Assembly (NCBI GenBank): GCA_030267565.1
Contig: BRXU01000009.1
Location: forward strand, 99,501-163,500
Length of the DNA: 64,000 nt
DNA from: Pleodorina starrii
Lineage: Eukaryota; Chlorophyta; Chlorophyceae; Chlamydomonadales; Volvocaceae
Reading direction: 5' to 3'
Position 1 is the first letter of the stretch. Each line of letters starts with the position of its first letter. The notes beneath the pieces are model-generated. The model worked only from the letters and a program-made list of their open reading frames with translations. It searched no databases and had not been told where the DNA came from. A program made the position numbers and the translations under genes. Positions 10,001 through 21,286 of the stretch are shown in pieces.

Positions 10001-13000
10001 ACAATCCACCACCCGCCCACTCCATTCCGAGCTCATGCCTTGACCCCTGTGAGCCCTCGTTCAGGGGCGAAATCTGCTTACATCCCCCCCCCACACACAC
10101 ACACACAAACACACCTCCGTGTCCCTTTTTGCTGCAGGACCTTCGCGCCCGGGGCTCCATTCTGTTCACGTTCGTACAGACGGACGATTTTTGTGTGGCG
10201 CAGGAGCTCGGTCGTACGGTGACGACGTCGCCGTACGAGGAGGAGAACGTCCTGGTGCGGGGCCGCAGATTGGGGGCAGAAGATCCAAAAAGGGGGCCGA
10301 TATCCCTGTATCGTGAAGACAGCACGGGCACATAAATCTCAGTAACTCGTCGTCTCCCTTCACAATCGGCCTTTCAAGTACACTCGGTCTTTTAAGTACA
10401 TGTGGAAACTGGTCAACGGCGGGCCTGGCCCCTTTGCCCTGCCAAACCCCACCGTCCACCCCGCAGGTTACCAAACTGCTCAGCAACCCCAAGGGCCGGT
10501 CGCAGGTGAGGAGCTCATCCGGGGGGGTGGAGGAAGGGGCCACGGCTGCTTGTCGGTTGGTCATTGGATTCGGACGGACCGTTGGACGGCGGGGGCTACA
10601 GTCCATTACAGACCATTGGCCGTCCGTTGTACCGCCCGCTTGGGGGGGGTTTCGGGTGCGGCGGTGGTGGTGGTCAACGGCTGCCACCATCGCCTCCGTC
10701 CCTTCGCTGCGGTATCTTTGGCCCTACCTCCCCTCCCCGCCCCCTCCCCCCCCCCCTGCGCAGGTGCTTTCCTTCCGCTCCATGTACGTAGTGGCGGACC
10801 TGGGGGGGGAGACGGACGCGGCGGCGGGGAACGAAAAGGTGGGGAGGGGGAAGGGGGGATCGGGTAGGTAGGTGACCGGAAGGGCGCGGGGAGGTGGCCT
10901 TGCCATATCGGGCTGTGTGGGATGAGGGGGCTTGAGTGTGTGCGGGCAAGGGGCTGCTTAATCCGCCGTGTTACGAGGCAGAGCTCAAGCGGCCAGGTGT
11001 GCGGCCAATTGTTATTGGGCCAACGGTGCCGTGTCCTGACACACACCGCCCTCTCCCCCGCCGCCCCCTCCCTGCCCCCCCCCCCCCGCCCCCTCCCTGC
11101 CCCCACCCGCCTCCCACCCAGGTGCTGGTGTCCATCCGCGCCTACCCGGACGGTTCCTTCGACATGTGCCCCGGCTTCTCGCGGGAGGGGGTCAAATACC
11201 GCTTTGAGGACAACCACGGTGGGTGGGGCCGGGGATGTGTGTTTGGCTATTTCCGTGGCGGGTAAGCGGGTTGTTGCTTGGTGGGCCGGAGGGAGCTCGG
11301 TCGGACTCCTCCAACCCCCCGAGCCTGGCACACCCCTACGCATCCCCGGCAACGAGCCCCCGAACAACCCTAGAGGAGAAGCCGCCCCTCCCTCTCTCCC
11401 CCCTCCCCCCCTCCCCCCACCCTCGTCGCACTCCGCAGGCGGCATCTTCGAGTACAGTGTCGAGAACGCCTCCGCCTCCGATGTTCCCTCCCTGGAGAAG
11501 CGCACCGCCAAGCTGGAGAGGGCGGTGGTGGCCCGGGCGGAGGAGCTGCGCAGAGCGGCGCTCAAGACCGACTTCGAACCGCCGCCGGGTGGGGACCATC
11601 GCCCGTAGCAGGCGGGGTGGCGTAGAGCGGCGTGGAAACGGATGAATGGTGGAGCGGCCTAATGCCCTTCCCTCCCTCCTCTCATTGACCCCACATGCGC
11701 TCCGTTGCAATGTCACCCTGTCCGTGCGCTGAAGGCCCAGCGCCTCTCACGGCCTCAGCCCGAGAGGACCCTCCACCGCCCCCTCCCCCTTCCCCCTCCC
11801 CCTCCCCTTCAGCCGGGGACTGCACCCGGCTGTTGCTGCTGGGGGAGATCCTCTCCGCCGCCGACTTCCCCCGGGACCACCTCTATGTGGAGTACGCGGT
11901 GCGGTGGGACCCGGACGCCTGGGAGCTGGCCACACCCTGGCCGCAGTCGGAGCCGGGAATCGTGCAGGTTCGTGTCGGGCGGGTGGCGTGGGCGGGGAGG
12001 GGCGTCCCTAAGAGGGTTTTCCTCCCGGGTGGCTGCCCCATTGGCCTCAACTCATCATCGTTAGTCGTGTGGCCCCAAGCAGCAGCCGGTCCCGATCCGA
12101 GCACGCGAGCGGGTTATTCCTTGTTACCCGCCTCGATGGAAGAAAACACCCCTTTCCCACCCCCGTGGCCCTCGGCCCGCGCCCTCCCCCCTCGCTCCTG
12201 TCGTCCTGTCAGCTTGCCTGTCCGACCTGTTTTCTCAATACCCCCTCCCTCCCCTTCCACACCCCCTTCCACACCCCCTTCCACAGGGCGTCACGCACAT
12301 CTCCCGCGTCACGCTCTACCCCGCCGACAGCGCCACCGACACCCCCGCCCGCGATGTGGCGCACTTCGCGCACCCCCTGGAGCTGGAGTGGGTCAGCCGC
12401 GGAGGGGAGAGCCCGGCGGGGAACGCCTATCCCTGCATGTTCTTTCAGGTGAGGGAGAGCAGGAGAGGGGAGGGGAATTGTCGCCGTTGGGGGAGCACTG
12501 CGACGCTGCAAGCCACGGTCCCCTCTGTGTGCGTTGACAGGGAAGCAGCTTTGCTTTCCTCTCGTCTACGTGTTGTATGTGCGCATGTCGCATGTGACGC
12601 TCATCCCACCTGCTTGACCGTTCTGACGAAATATTGCGACTCCTCGGTCCTGAACTCCGTCACACCCCTCCTGCTCAAGTTCCCCTCTCCCCCTCTTGTA
12701 CCCCTCCCCCCCCGGCAGGTCTGCACGCTGGACTCCCTCAACCGCTACACCAGCCAGGGCTACGGCTGGCTGTCACTGGACGGCAGGGTGCCGGGCAGTG
12801 GGACACACGTCATCCGCACATGGAAGCCCCTGGGTGGGTGGGTGGCTGGGTCGGTCGGTCGGTCGGGGGGGGTCGGGGTGGCTGGGTGGTGGCTGGGCCT
12901 TGCAAGGGTCTTCACTTCGGGCCTATGTCGTATTTGAGGCCCCTGCAGATGCGGTGCCCATCAGTGCGACTGTATCCAGCCTGATGACCTGCAGGAGAGG

Positions 13001-16000
13001 CCCTGCAGGTCGTGTGGGGCTGTTCCCCCCATCTCCGTCCGCCCCCGAGTGTCGACCTCGATCTGCGTGTACGCGTGTACACCCTCCCACCGGCCCAAGC
13101 ACCGCCCACTCCCCGTCCTCCGCCTCCCCGTCCTCCTACGTCCTCTGCCGTTTCTCCCCCCTTTCCCCTCCCCCCGTTCTCTGCAATGTACTCAAACAAC
13201 CTCCCCTCCGCTCCCCTCCCCTCCCCTCCCCTCCCCTCCCCTCCCCTCCCCTTCCCTCCCCTCCCCTCCCCTCCCCTCCGCCTCCCCTTCCCTTCCCTTC
13301 CCTTCCCTTCCCCCAAAGGCACAATTCGCGACCGCCAGTCCGAGTTCTTTGTTGGCGGCTCCCCCGAACTGGCGGATCTGGCCTACCTGACCACCCCCAG
13401 CGGCTTCAATGGAAAGATTCTCAACAAGTACGGCTTCAAGACGGAGAGCATCGGGGCAGTCAAGGTGGGGCTGGGGGGGCATTGGGTCCGGAATATGGGG
13501 CCGTAGAAGGACGGGGTGGGAGGGAGGAGCCAAAAGGGTCGACACAGTTTCGCCCTTCGCGCTTTCCTCGCGTGCACACGCTCATTGGAGAAGTGCTGGT
13601 GAGTCCCGCTTTTTGTAGGGGCAGAGAGAAACATGCCTCGCCTCATCGCCCGGTGACCTGACTTGATTCACAGAGACGCGCGTGCCTGCTGCCGCGCCCT
13701 CCTGGCCCATACTTCACCTCTGTTCAACCTCTGGGCCCCACGTTCCCTTTTCCCTCCCCGTCGCCCGCCCCCCGCCCACCCCACCTCTCCCCCAGGTCCG
13801 CATCCACACGGTGACGCAGCGCTTCAACCCGGACGCTGCGGCCCTGGCCGCCCTGCGTCGCTCGGGGGGCTCACCGGGGGCACTCCGGGGGGCGGCGAGC
13901 GTCCCCGGCTCTGTCAAGCGGAACCTCCTGCAGCAGCACCACAGCTCTCAACCAAACGGCAAAAAGGACCTCAGCCTCAAGGTGAGATGTCGGCGGTGGT
14001 GGCAGTGCTGGTGGCGATGGTAACGGCACAGGTGGTGGCGGTGGTGATGGCGGTGATTGGGGTCAGCATGTTGGGAGGGGGGGTGGCGGTGTGTTCCTCG
14101 ATGGAGGTCGGGTGGAGGTCGGGGGCGGCTGTGGGAGAGTCACCTTCGGTCGATCTGGGAATGTCCAGTGAAGGAGACACATCCTTGGAGCGGACATCCG
14201 AGGGACACCCGAGGGACACGGTTGAGGGACATCCAACCTCCCTCACTTTCCTCACCTCCAACCCAGGGACCCCGCTGCTTCTCCTTCGTGTCCCTGTCCT
14301 GAAGGCCTTGGGCTCGCCAGCTCCTCCCTCGTACGGCTCCAAACCCCGACCGGAAACACGCCACAGCCAACCCCCACCGTGTACATTGCGCAGATCAGTA
14401 TTCAGGTGCTGCCCCTGTCCGCCCTTCGCGCCCTTCCCCCAAACCCCCGCAACCTTCCCCAGATGGTGGTGGAGCGAGCTCGCCAGCGGCTGCGGGAGGC
14501 CCGCGGGACAGACCAGCTGCCGGGGGTCGGGTCCGGGGTCGGAGGGAACGTGGAAGTGGGGGTGCGGCCGGGGTTGGTGGCGGAAGCGCCCACCATCGTG
14601 GTGCCCCCGCATGTAAGCTGTGTGCGGGGGTGGGGCGTAAGGGGGGCTTTGCTGGGGCAGGGGAAAAGAGGGCAGGGGGAGGCGGAGGGTTGCAGTGGGG
14701 CCGGTGAAGGGGGTGGGAGACGGAGGGCCATGAGGAGTTGCTCGGGGGGGCGGAATGCAGTGACTGCGGAGTGCAGTTGGTAGGTGCAGCGTGGTACCTG
14801 CTCGCCGGGCCGGAAGGGGCCGGCAGACCTGCCGCCCGGCACCTCGCTGGAGCTGCCTAACGCCGTTTCGTGTTGTGGTGCTACTCCTACTCCCTGCTGC
14901 TAGTTGTCTGCTCCTCGCCGGTCCGCAAGCCCTTGCGGCACACGCGGTTGCCCCGTTGGGCCCCTATTGACCCCGACCTGACGTGCCCTCCCCTTCTCTC
15001 ACGCCTACACCCCCCCCAAAGGACGCGGTGGTGGCGGAGGATGCCACCGTCCGGTTCAAGGTGGTGGCCCGGGTGAGCGGGGGGAGGTGGTGGGTGGGTG
15101 GATGGGGTGCGGATTGCGGCGCAAAGTGAGGTGCCCCCATCGCCACATACGGTGCAGGTGGCGAGGCTGTGTAAATCGGGGGTGCGCACCAACGGGTTTA
15201 TGCACCAAGAGTTCACAGCACAAGGCATATCGCTCCGCGTGGCTTCCTGCTGTTGAGAGCGCTGCCGCTCTTCCCACCAGCCTCCTCCCTCCTCACTCCT
15301 TCTCCTCCCAAGGGCATTCCCCCTCTGAAGTACGAGTGGTACAAGGACGATCGGCGGCTGCTGGTGGCCACTGCGGACCAACCCGAGCTGGTGCTGGTGC
15401 AGGTGGGGAGAGAGGAGGGTACCGGTAATGGAGGAGACTTTGCGGCGGAGGAAGGAGAGGGGGAGAAAGAGGAGTCTGGGAGGGGCTTTAGGCGGGGAAT
15501 TCAGGGCGGTAGAGCGAAGAAAAGGTTGCGGCGGGAGGAGGGGAGGAGGATGGGGTGATGCCGTGCCGACAGCCCAGCCTTTGCCGCCGCTGACAAGTTC
15601 CCCAAACAGGCGGAGGACCACGGCTCGCTCTCGGCAAGGTCCGGACGCGAGTTACCCGGGTTGGGCCGCAGTAGCCCTTGTTTCACAACTTGCCGACGGC
15701 CTTGGGCCTTGAGGAAGCCAGCCGGCGATTTCCGCGGCATGCTAACGCATGACGCAGTGCTGCAGACAGCCACGATATCCCCCACCCCTCTACACACGCA
15801 TCGCCACCCCGCCTTGCCTCGCCTGCCGCTCCTGCCGCTGCTGCGTGACCCCATCCAAGGCCGGCAGCCACCGACCCGAAGCCGCTTCCTCCAGCTCCCT
15901 TCCCTCCCCCTCGCCCGCACTGTCAGGCCTCCCTGGACTCGGAGGGTCTGTACCACTGCCAGGTGTCCAACAAGGACGGATCGGTCAACTCCTCGAAGGC

Positions 16001-17965
16001 CACCCTCACGGTCACCCGCGCAGCGCGAGTGACGCGCGCCACGGCTGCCGGCGGGCCCGAGGTGAGGCGCAGCGCGTGGTCCCGGGTTTGTGGTTATCGA
16101 CGAGGGTATGGATGTCCCCTCCATGGGAGCCGGCCACCGAGTTTGCTCTCCTGTTGACTGGGTCCCCTCCATGTCGCCCTCACCTGGCTCGCTGCTGTCG
16201 GTACTGCGCAACCTGATCCACACTGCTGGGGCCCCTCGCTCACCTCAACCCGTCCCGCCCCGGCCCCGCTCCCCGCCCCCCTTGCGCAGACCGGCCGCAC
16301 CCCGCGCCGGCCCCAGCGCTCCCCCAGCGGCAGCACCACCGGCGGTGGCGGTGGCGGAGGTGTGCGCATGTCCCGACTGTCTCGCTTGGACGCCGTCACG
16401 GCCTCGGCTCCTCGTGGCGACATGGGGGGCGGCAGTGTCGCGGGCTCGGACGTGGGCGGGCAGCTGTCGCCCACCACCACCGTCAACCTGGAAGGGGGAG
16501 GGGGAGGAGGAGGGCCGGCATCCCTGGTGAGACCGTGGGGGGGCTGGGGTGTGAACCATGGGGCGGTGTTCCAGCGGTGGGAGTTGACGTGCAAGACAGT
16601 GCCCCTCTCTTCCCTTGCCGAGGTGCGCGGCTGAAGCACAAAACCCTAAAACACACCCTTTTAGTCCCATCATTTCTTCCCCTCCTGGCAGTCCTCGCTT
16701 ATTCGCCCAACGCCCAACATGCAACCCTGCCCTCGCTAACTCATCCCCTCCACCCCAGGCAAGCGTTGAGCCCTCCCCGAGGGCGTCCGCAGCCGGCGGC
16801 GCCGCACTGCTGCAGCCGGGGCCTGGTTCAGTGCCGCTGCCGCCCGAGCAGCAGCAGCAGCCCTTGCCGGCTGCGGGTGCCGCAGCTTCGGGCGGCGGCG
16901 GCGGCGAGGCCTTTGTCGGGGCCTTGGCCGGCTCTGGGTCGGTGCTGCTGCCGCAGATGCCATCCTCCCAGCTCCCACCACCGTCATCTACAGGTGCGCA
17001 GGGAAGGGACGGTCGTCGATGGAATAATAGAGCGTACAGGAAGACAGGAAATCCCGGTACGGGGCTGTGCTTGCAGAGCCTACAAAGCCGCGCTGGAGTC
17101 CCATAGGCGTGTTCACAGTCTTGGGGCGAAAGTGTACCCCGAGCGTCACAGCAGAACCCGACCAACATCCGTCCTCCCTGACCCCAATCATCCCTATTTC
17201 ACTACACGTCTTCGTCTGCGGCCACCCGAGTGTGGCAGCCCGGCTGACGCATCGGAACCTGAACACCTGCTGCACCCTGCACCGGCTCATGCTCCCTGCC
17301 CGAAACCCGCCATCCCGAAAGCAGGGCCCGGAGGGGAAGGGGGAGCGGGGTCGATGGGAGGTGGAGCCGGGGACAGCGGCGGCGGCGGTGGGGCCGGAGG
17401 ATTCCCCACCGCTGTGTCAGCTGCTGCCGCCAGCGGCTTCCAGCGGCGGCCTGCCCGCTTGGGTCCCGTTGGCGGCGCATTCAGCGGCAGCTCCGGTGGC
17501 GGAGCTGCCGTCGCCGCCGTTGCGGCCCCGCCAGCTGCTGCCGCGGTGGCGCCACCGCTGGCGGAGGAGGTGTCCGCGGTGGAGGATGTGGTGGAGGTCA
17601 CGGCGGGCATGGCAAGGCAGCGGAGCCGCATGCCGGGTGAGCGGGTGGGAGCTCCGGGCAATAGGGGCCGGTATGTCACCGTGTTGACTGTTGCGGCAGC
17701 ACAATACGCTTTTCGGTCCTTGTTGTGTAATGCAGGGCAGTGCTTTCGTCTTTATATGTGTTTGTACATTTACGTTGGCCCTTCGACCCGTCCGGGTATC
17801 ACCGTGTCATTGTACCGCCCTCTAGGCTCATCAGAACAAGCACCAGGCCCACGGAGGCTGCCGCCGCCGGGGCAGCAGCCGCAGCAGCCACCGCGGCCGC
17901 AGCCGCGTCGTCTCCCGGTACGTCGCAACGACGACGACGACGATTTGGATGCAGAGATCGACTGA
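7079..17965 (+). CDS. MKS1: MKS1, B9-domain transition-zone protein with C-terminal Ig-like extension
   Basis: MKS1 is a ciliary transition-zone/basal-body protein that acts with B9D1 and B9D2. There are 23 phase-consistent exons: 7079-7210, 7355-8045, 8379-8840, 9209-9288, 9576-9782, 10138-10254, 10467-10505, 10764-10838, 11122-11218, 11439-11588, 11813-11967, 12287-12448, 12719-12833, 13319-13464, 13796-13981, 14463-14612, 15022-15072, 15313-15402, 15927-16061, 16290-16526, 16759-16993, 17325-17636, 17826-17965. The product is 1387 aa (animal MKS1 about 560). Motifs: KDPIQNLKLRV at the N-terminus; FGWQEKV near 440; VVADLGG; the B9 domain about 684-885, with HLYVEYAV and FFVGGSPELADL; and helix VERARQRLREAR near 940-951. 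Residues about 980-1064 form an I-set Ig-like domain (WYKD, then GLYHCQVSN). Insertions are Gln/Pro-rich, with Q10 near residue 348. The tail ends NDDDDDLDAEID. Exon 16 could start at 14394, adding 23 in-frame codons. The exon 22 acceptor is least certain. Confidence 0.92.
8597..8626 (+). repeat. CAG/CAA repeat encoding a 10-Gln run in MKS1
   Basis: Ten glutamine codons, mostly CAG with one interior CAA and a CAA at the end, lie in MKS1 exon 3 within a Pro/Gln/Ala-rich insertion that animal MKS1 lacks. Confidence 0.9.
9827..9840 (+). repeat. short TTTAGGG-type motif in MKS1 intron 5
   Basis: GTTTAGGGTTTTAGG is two telomere-like units back to back, 45 bases into the intron. A similar short motif (AAAACCCTAAAAC, opposite orientation) is at 16641-16653 in intron 20. 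Confidence 0.6.
10084..10113 (+). repeat. C run followed by CA dinucleotide repeat
   Basis: CCCCCCCCC followed by (CA)n lies in MKS1 intron 5, shortly before the exon 6 acceptor. Confidence 0.8.
13201..13316 (+). repeat. CCCCT pentanucleotide tract at MKS1 exon 14 acceptor
   Basis: About 115 bases of nearly pure pyrimidine, mostly CTCCC units ending in CTTCC units. It runs directly into the CCCCCAAAG acceptor of exon 14 and so serves as an extreme polypyrimidine tract. Confidence 0.9.
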
Positions 17966-18958
17966 GGATGCCTTCCCTGACTGACGATACCGTCGTTGAC
18001 CCATGGGTCTATCGTTGCAACGCCATCAGCGCTCTTCTGGGTGAGAACCCACCGATGCCGTTTTAACAACGCCGGTGAGCTCCATCCCACCCGGGAGCCT
18101 TGGTGGCCAGCAGGGGCTTCCACTGGGTTGGGAGTGTTCAGCTGTCGGCCGTGTGCGGCCGCCGCTGTGTCGAGCATGTATCGAGCATGTCTGTTCGGCC
18201 AGGGCCTGCAGCGATGTGTGGGGTTACAGCCCTGCCTTAGCGTTGACCTCCATCGAGGTCCCGGTGTGGTGGAATGAGCCTGCGGATGGAAGGAAGGGAA
18301 CAAAGAGAGGCATGCGTAGTGTTCAGTGGCCAGCAGCCTGCGCCCGAATACCGCACCTCACGAGGATGAAGCTCTGCATTGGCGCGCATTCCCCATGCAT
18401 GATGATGCACGGATCATTGACCCTTACTGGCTGGTGCGTAAATAAGTAGGCGGTCTAGCGCGCGCGCGGCAGAGCGACGGCAATAGGCGGCAGCGCCCAC
18501 TGGTGCCGCCGGGCTGGGGGCCAGGTCGGCAGCAATTACTCCGGCGCAGGCCCCGGCCCTTGTTGAGAAGGAACACGAAATGGAAAGGTACATATTATGG
18601 CTGCTGCGGTTAGCATCCTGGTTCGCCGGGCCCAGCTTGGACTTTCAGCCGCACCAGCCTTGACCGGACACGCCCGATGCGATGTGCACCGGTGACCCAT
18701 TTGGCTCCATTGTACTGTAACACCATGACAGCTGCACGTAGGCCGCACAGTAGTCGCGAATGGCAGTTCTTGGAGGCGGCTTTACAGTGCTTTACGAGCA
18801 GAGCGACGTTCTGCCCGCACGCCACACAAGGTCGGTGTGTGTCGACGTTTAACCCGGCAGGAAGATCTGGGAACTTGAATGTTGAATCGCTGTTGTGGCC
18901 ACAATGGGCTCCAGACCCTCGGGAGAGTAGAGCCATCTCATCGCCACCGTCAGTCCGT
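17966..18958 (+). other. MKS1 3' flank with candidate poly(A) signal
   Basis: Probable MKS1 3' UTR. The first TGTAA on the plus strand after the stop is at 18716-18720, about 750 bases downstream. TGTAA is the usual poly(A) signal in Chlamydomonas-type algae. No other gene is supported here. Confidence 0.4.
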
Positions 18959-19118
18959 CACCGGGTCCTACTTGGAGCTGGAGGTGTCGGCGTCGGTGCT
19001 GGTGCCGCACCCCCCGGGCAGCACCATGAGCTGGAGCACAGAGGACGGGCGCTGGGCTCCCATCCGGGACGCACTGAGCGCCCAGCCGGGTGATGACGGC
19101 TTCCGCCTGTCGGTGTAG
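18959..19118 (+). other. exon-like reading frame, unknown
   Basis: After a CCACCGTCAG acceptor-like site the frame reads YLELEVSASVLVPHPPGS, then MSWSTEDGRWAPIRDAL, and stops after DDGFRLSV (TAG 19116-19118). The composition is like a real last exon of this genome (GC-rich third positions, no low complexity). I could not connect it in phase to an upstream exon and do not recognise a family. It may be a gene relic, the end of a small unrecognised gene, or chance. Confidence 0.25.
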
Positions 19119-21286
19119 AGGGCCCTGGAACCATGGATCGGCTCGAGTAAGGGGACATGGTACGGCAGCTGCAGGCTCTGCGACGTCATGCGCATATGCT
19201 AGAGTGGTGTGCCATGTGGGATGTGGCCGTCAATTGGACAAATCGGGCGTACACATGTACCACTATTGTTATTATCACACCACGGCAGCACTTCCATGAA
19301 TATGTTGCACGTACATCATGCAAGACTGCTTGGGCCGGCGCAGCTGCTGCCGCGACTTCGGGCGTTGGTGGAAAGCAGGGACGAGACTTTTGCCATTACA
19401 CAGTCACCCGTTTCGAACGTGGACGCTTCCGGCGGAACGTTGGTCCAAATCAACTTCTCACTTAAGCCCACCGAAACAACAAAAACAACAACCATTAACT
19501 TCGGCTCGTACCCCATTTCCCGCCGAGTATCTAATGTATCGAGTCTCGGGACTCTGCGGGTTCCATCCGTGCGTGCTTGCACGGCGCACTGGCCTCCGTA
19601 CATTTCCCGTACATATCACAATTCGCGCATGTCCCACTTGCCCAACGGCTCAACACCCGCATTAAGATGCTTCTTTCCGCCCCCTGCCTGCCACTATGCA
19701 GTTTATATGATGAGCATGTTTCAAACGCGCGTTCTTCTGCGCACACATCTTCTCTTCCTCCCTTCTATTTAGGCCCCCGTCCATGCGCTGAGGTCCCCTA
19801 CCTGACCAGCTCTCGACTACGGCACTTGCAGTCCCCCGCGGTGCCTGACATGAAAAAGAACTCAACAGGACAAGACAGGACCTGACAGGACATGCCTGGA
19901 TAGGGCCGGACGGACAAGCTCTCAAACGTACCAATCAACGCACGGACAGCAATAAGGGAACAATGACTACCTAAAGCGCGGGAACGTCACCCCACGAGCC
20001 ATTTTCCGAGGGCGACAAAACCTGCAATGCCCCATGACGGACAAGATGGTTGTGGCGGTCACTGGCACTCGCCTTTCCCCCTCCCACGCCGCCGCCATCC
20101 TGCACTGCAATAACGGACAGACAACGCAACCTACACACCACATGGATGATGCAGCTGCTACCGATACGTCACAACGCACATGAAATAAAAGAATAGCGTG
20201 TCAAAAATGTACGGAGGTTGCAGGTGGGAGCACAGTGTGTGTCCCAAGGCCAGCCGGTCAAGCAAAACATTTTTCAATTGTGTCTTCTCCGTACTGTAGG
20301 CACAAGAACGCATGAAGTGCCTGTAGCGAAGGTATTACGTAGTACGTACGCGCTGCAGTTGGAACAAAGGAATCAGTAATTAGTCAGGGCGAGGATGCCG
20401 GCTGCAGAGCAGTCGCACACCTGGCTGCGGGACACACGACCGTCGAAACTCTCGTTACGTGTACAAGCGATCGGTTCGCTATGCGCCTAACGATCAACAA
20501 TCCAAACTGCACCAGCCCAGTGGTCCCACATCCCAAGGCATCACAAATGTATGTGCCACGTTGCGGGGCTGAATGCCATACCCGCGCTCGGTGTACAGAC
20601 AATTTAACGGCAGGCACGACCGCAGGCATCCCCAGCAGTAGTGCACACCGACGGATGCACGATACTACTGCTATTGCTGTTGCTGCCAAGGCAAGCAAAG
20701 GCATGCCCCTCTCCCACCGCTGCTCCCACGTCCGGGAAAGCGGCACTGGAGTTCTGTAAGGCAGCAGCCGGAGGCAATGCAGCTCGCGGGGGCAGACAAA
20801 GGAAACGACAGGGGCCGCAGTCGCCTACTCGCGGTACGAGGCTAGCCGCTGGGTCCCAGTAATGGGGCCGGCGCCGGGCGGTCAGGGTCACGAACCCTGT
20901 AGGGAAGGCAGCAGCGGCAAGGGCGGTGCAGTGTCGGAAGGAACGGCGGGACGTAGCAACCAAGCCCTCCAGGCCATGAGGCCGATGAAAGCCAGGCGCC
21001 AGGAGGCAGAACTTTGGGGCAGTTGGGGCTGCGGGACAGCAGAAGGTGTGATTGAGCCGCGCAAATCTAGGGCTCGGCGGCGGCCGATCCCCTCCGTCGA
21101 CAACTGCCAAGTGATGGAAAGGGAGCCCTGTGCCGGTACGTCGAAGCATCGGGTCCTCTGGGCAACATTGTGCGGCATTAGAGGAGGAGCGCATCAGAGC
21201 AGGACGACTGGACGAGGCAACAAGAAGCGCCTCTCCTCCCAAAACTGTGCGAACGGCGGGGCCACGCTCCTCTTCTCTGACGAGAG
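19119..21286. other. intergenic, 3' flank of WDR48
   Basis: No gene supported on either strand. The long minus ORF at 20604-21299 is antisense or UTR sequence without a domain. The WDR48 3' UTR should be at the right end. Confidence 0.5.

Noticed and set aside
10606..11565. 319-codon minus ORF opposite MKS1
   Set aside because: Antisense to MKS1 exons 8-10 and intron sequence; Pro/Arg low complexity, no domain.
15612..15639. Possible extra Ig-domain exon (AEDHGSLSA) in MKS1
   Set aside because: Its phase would throw the next exon out of frame; joining 15402 directly to 15927 restores the canonical Ig strand pattern.
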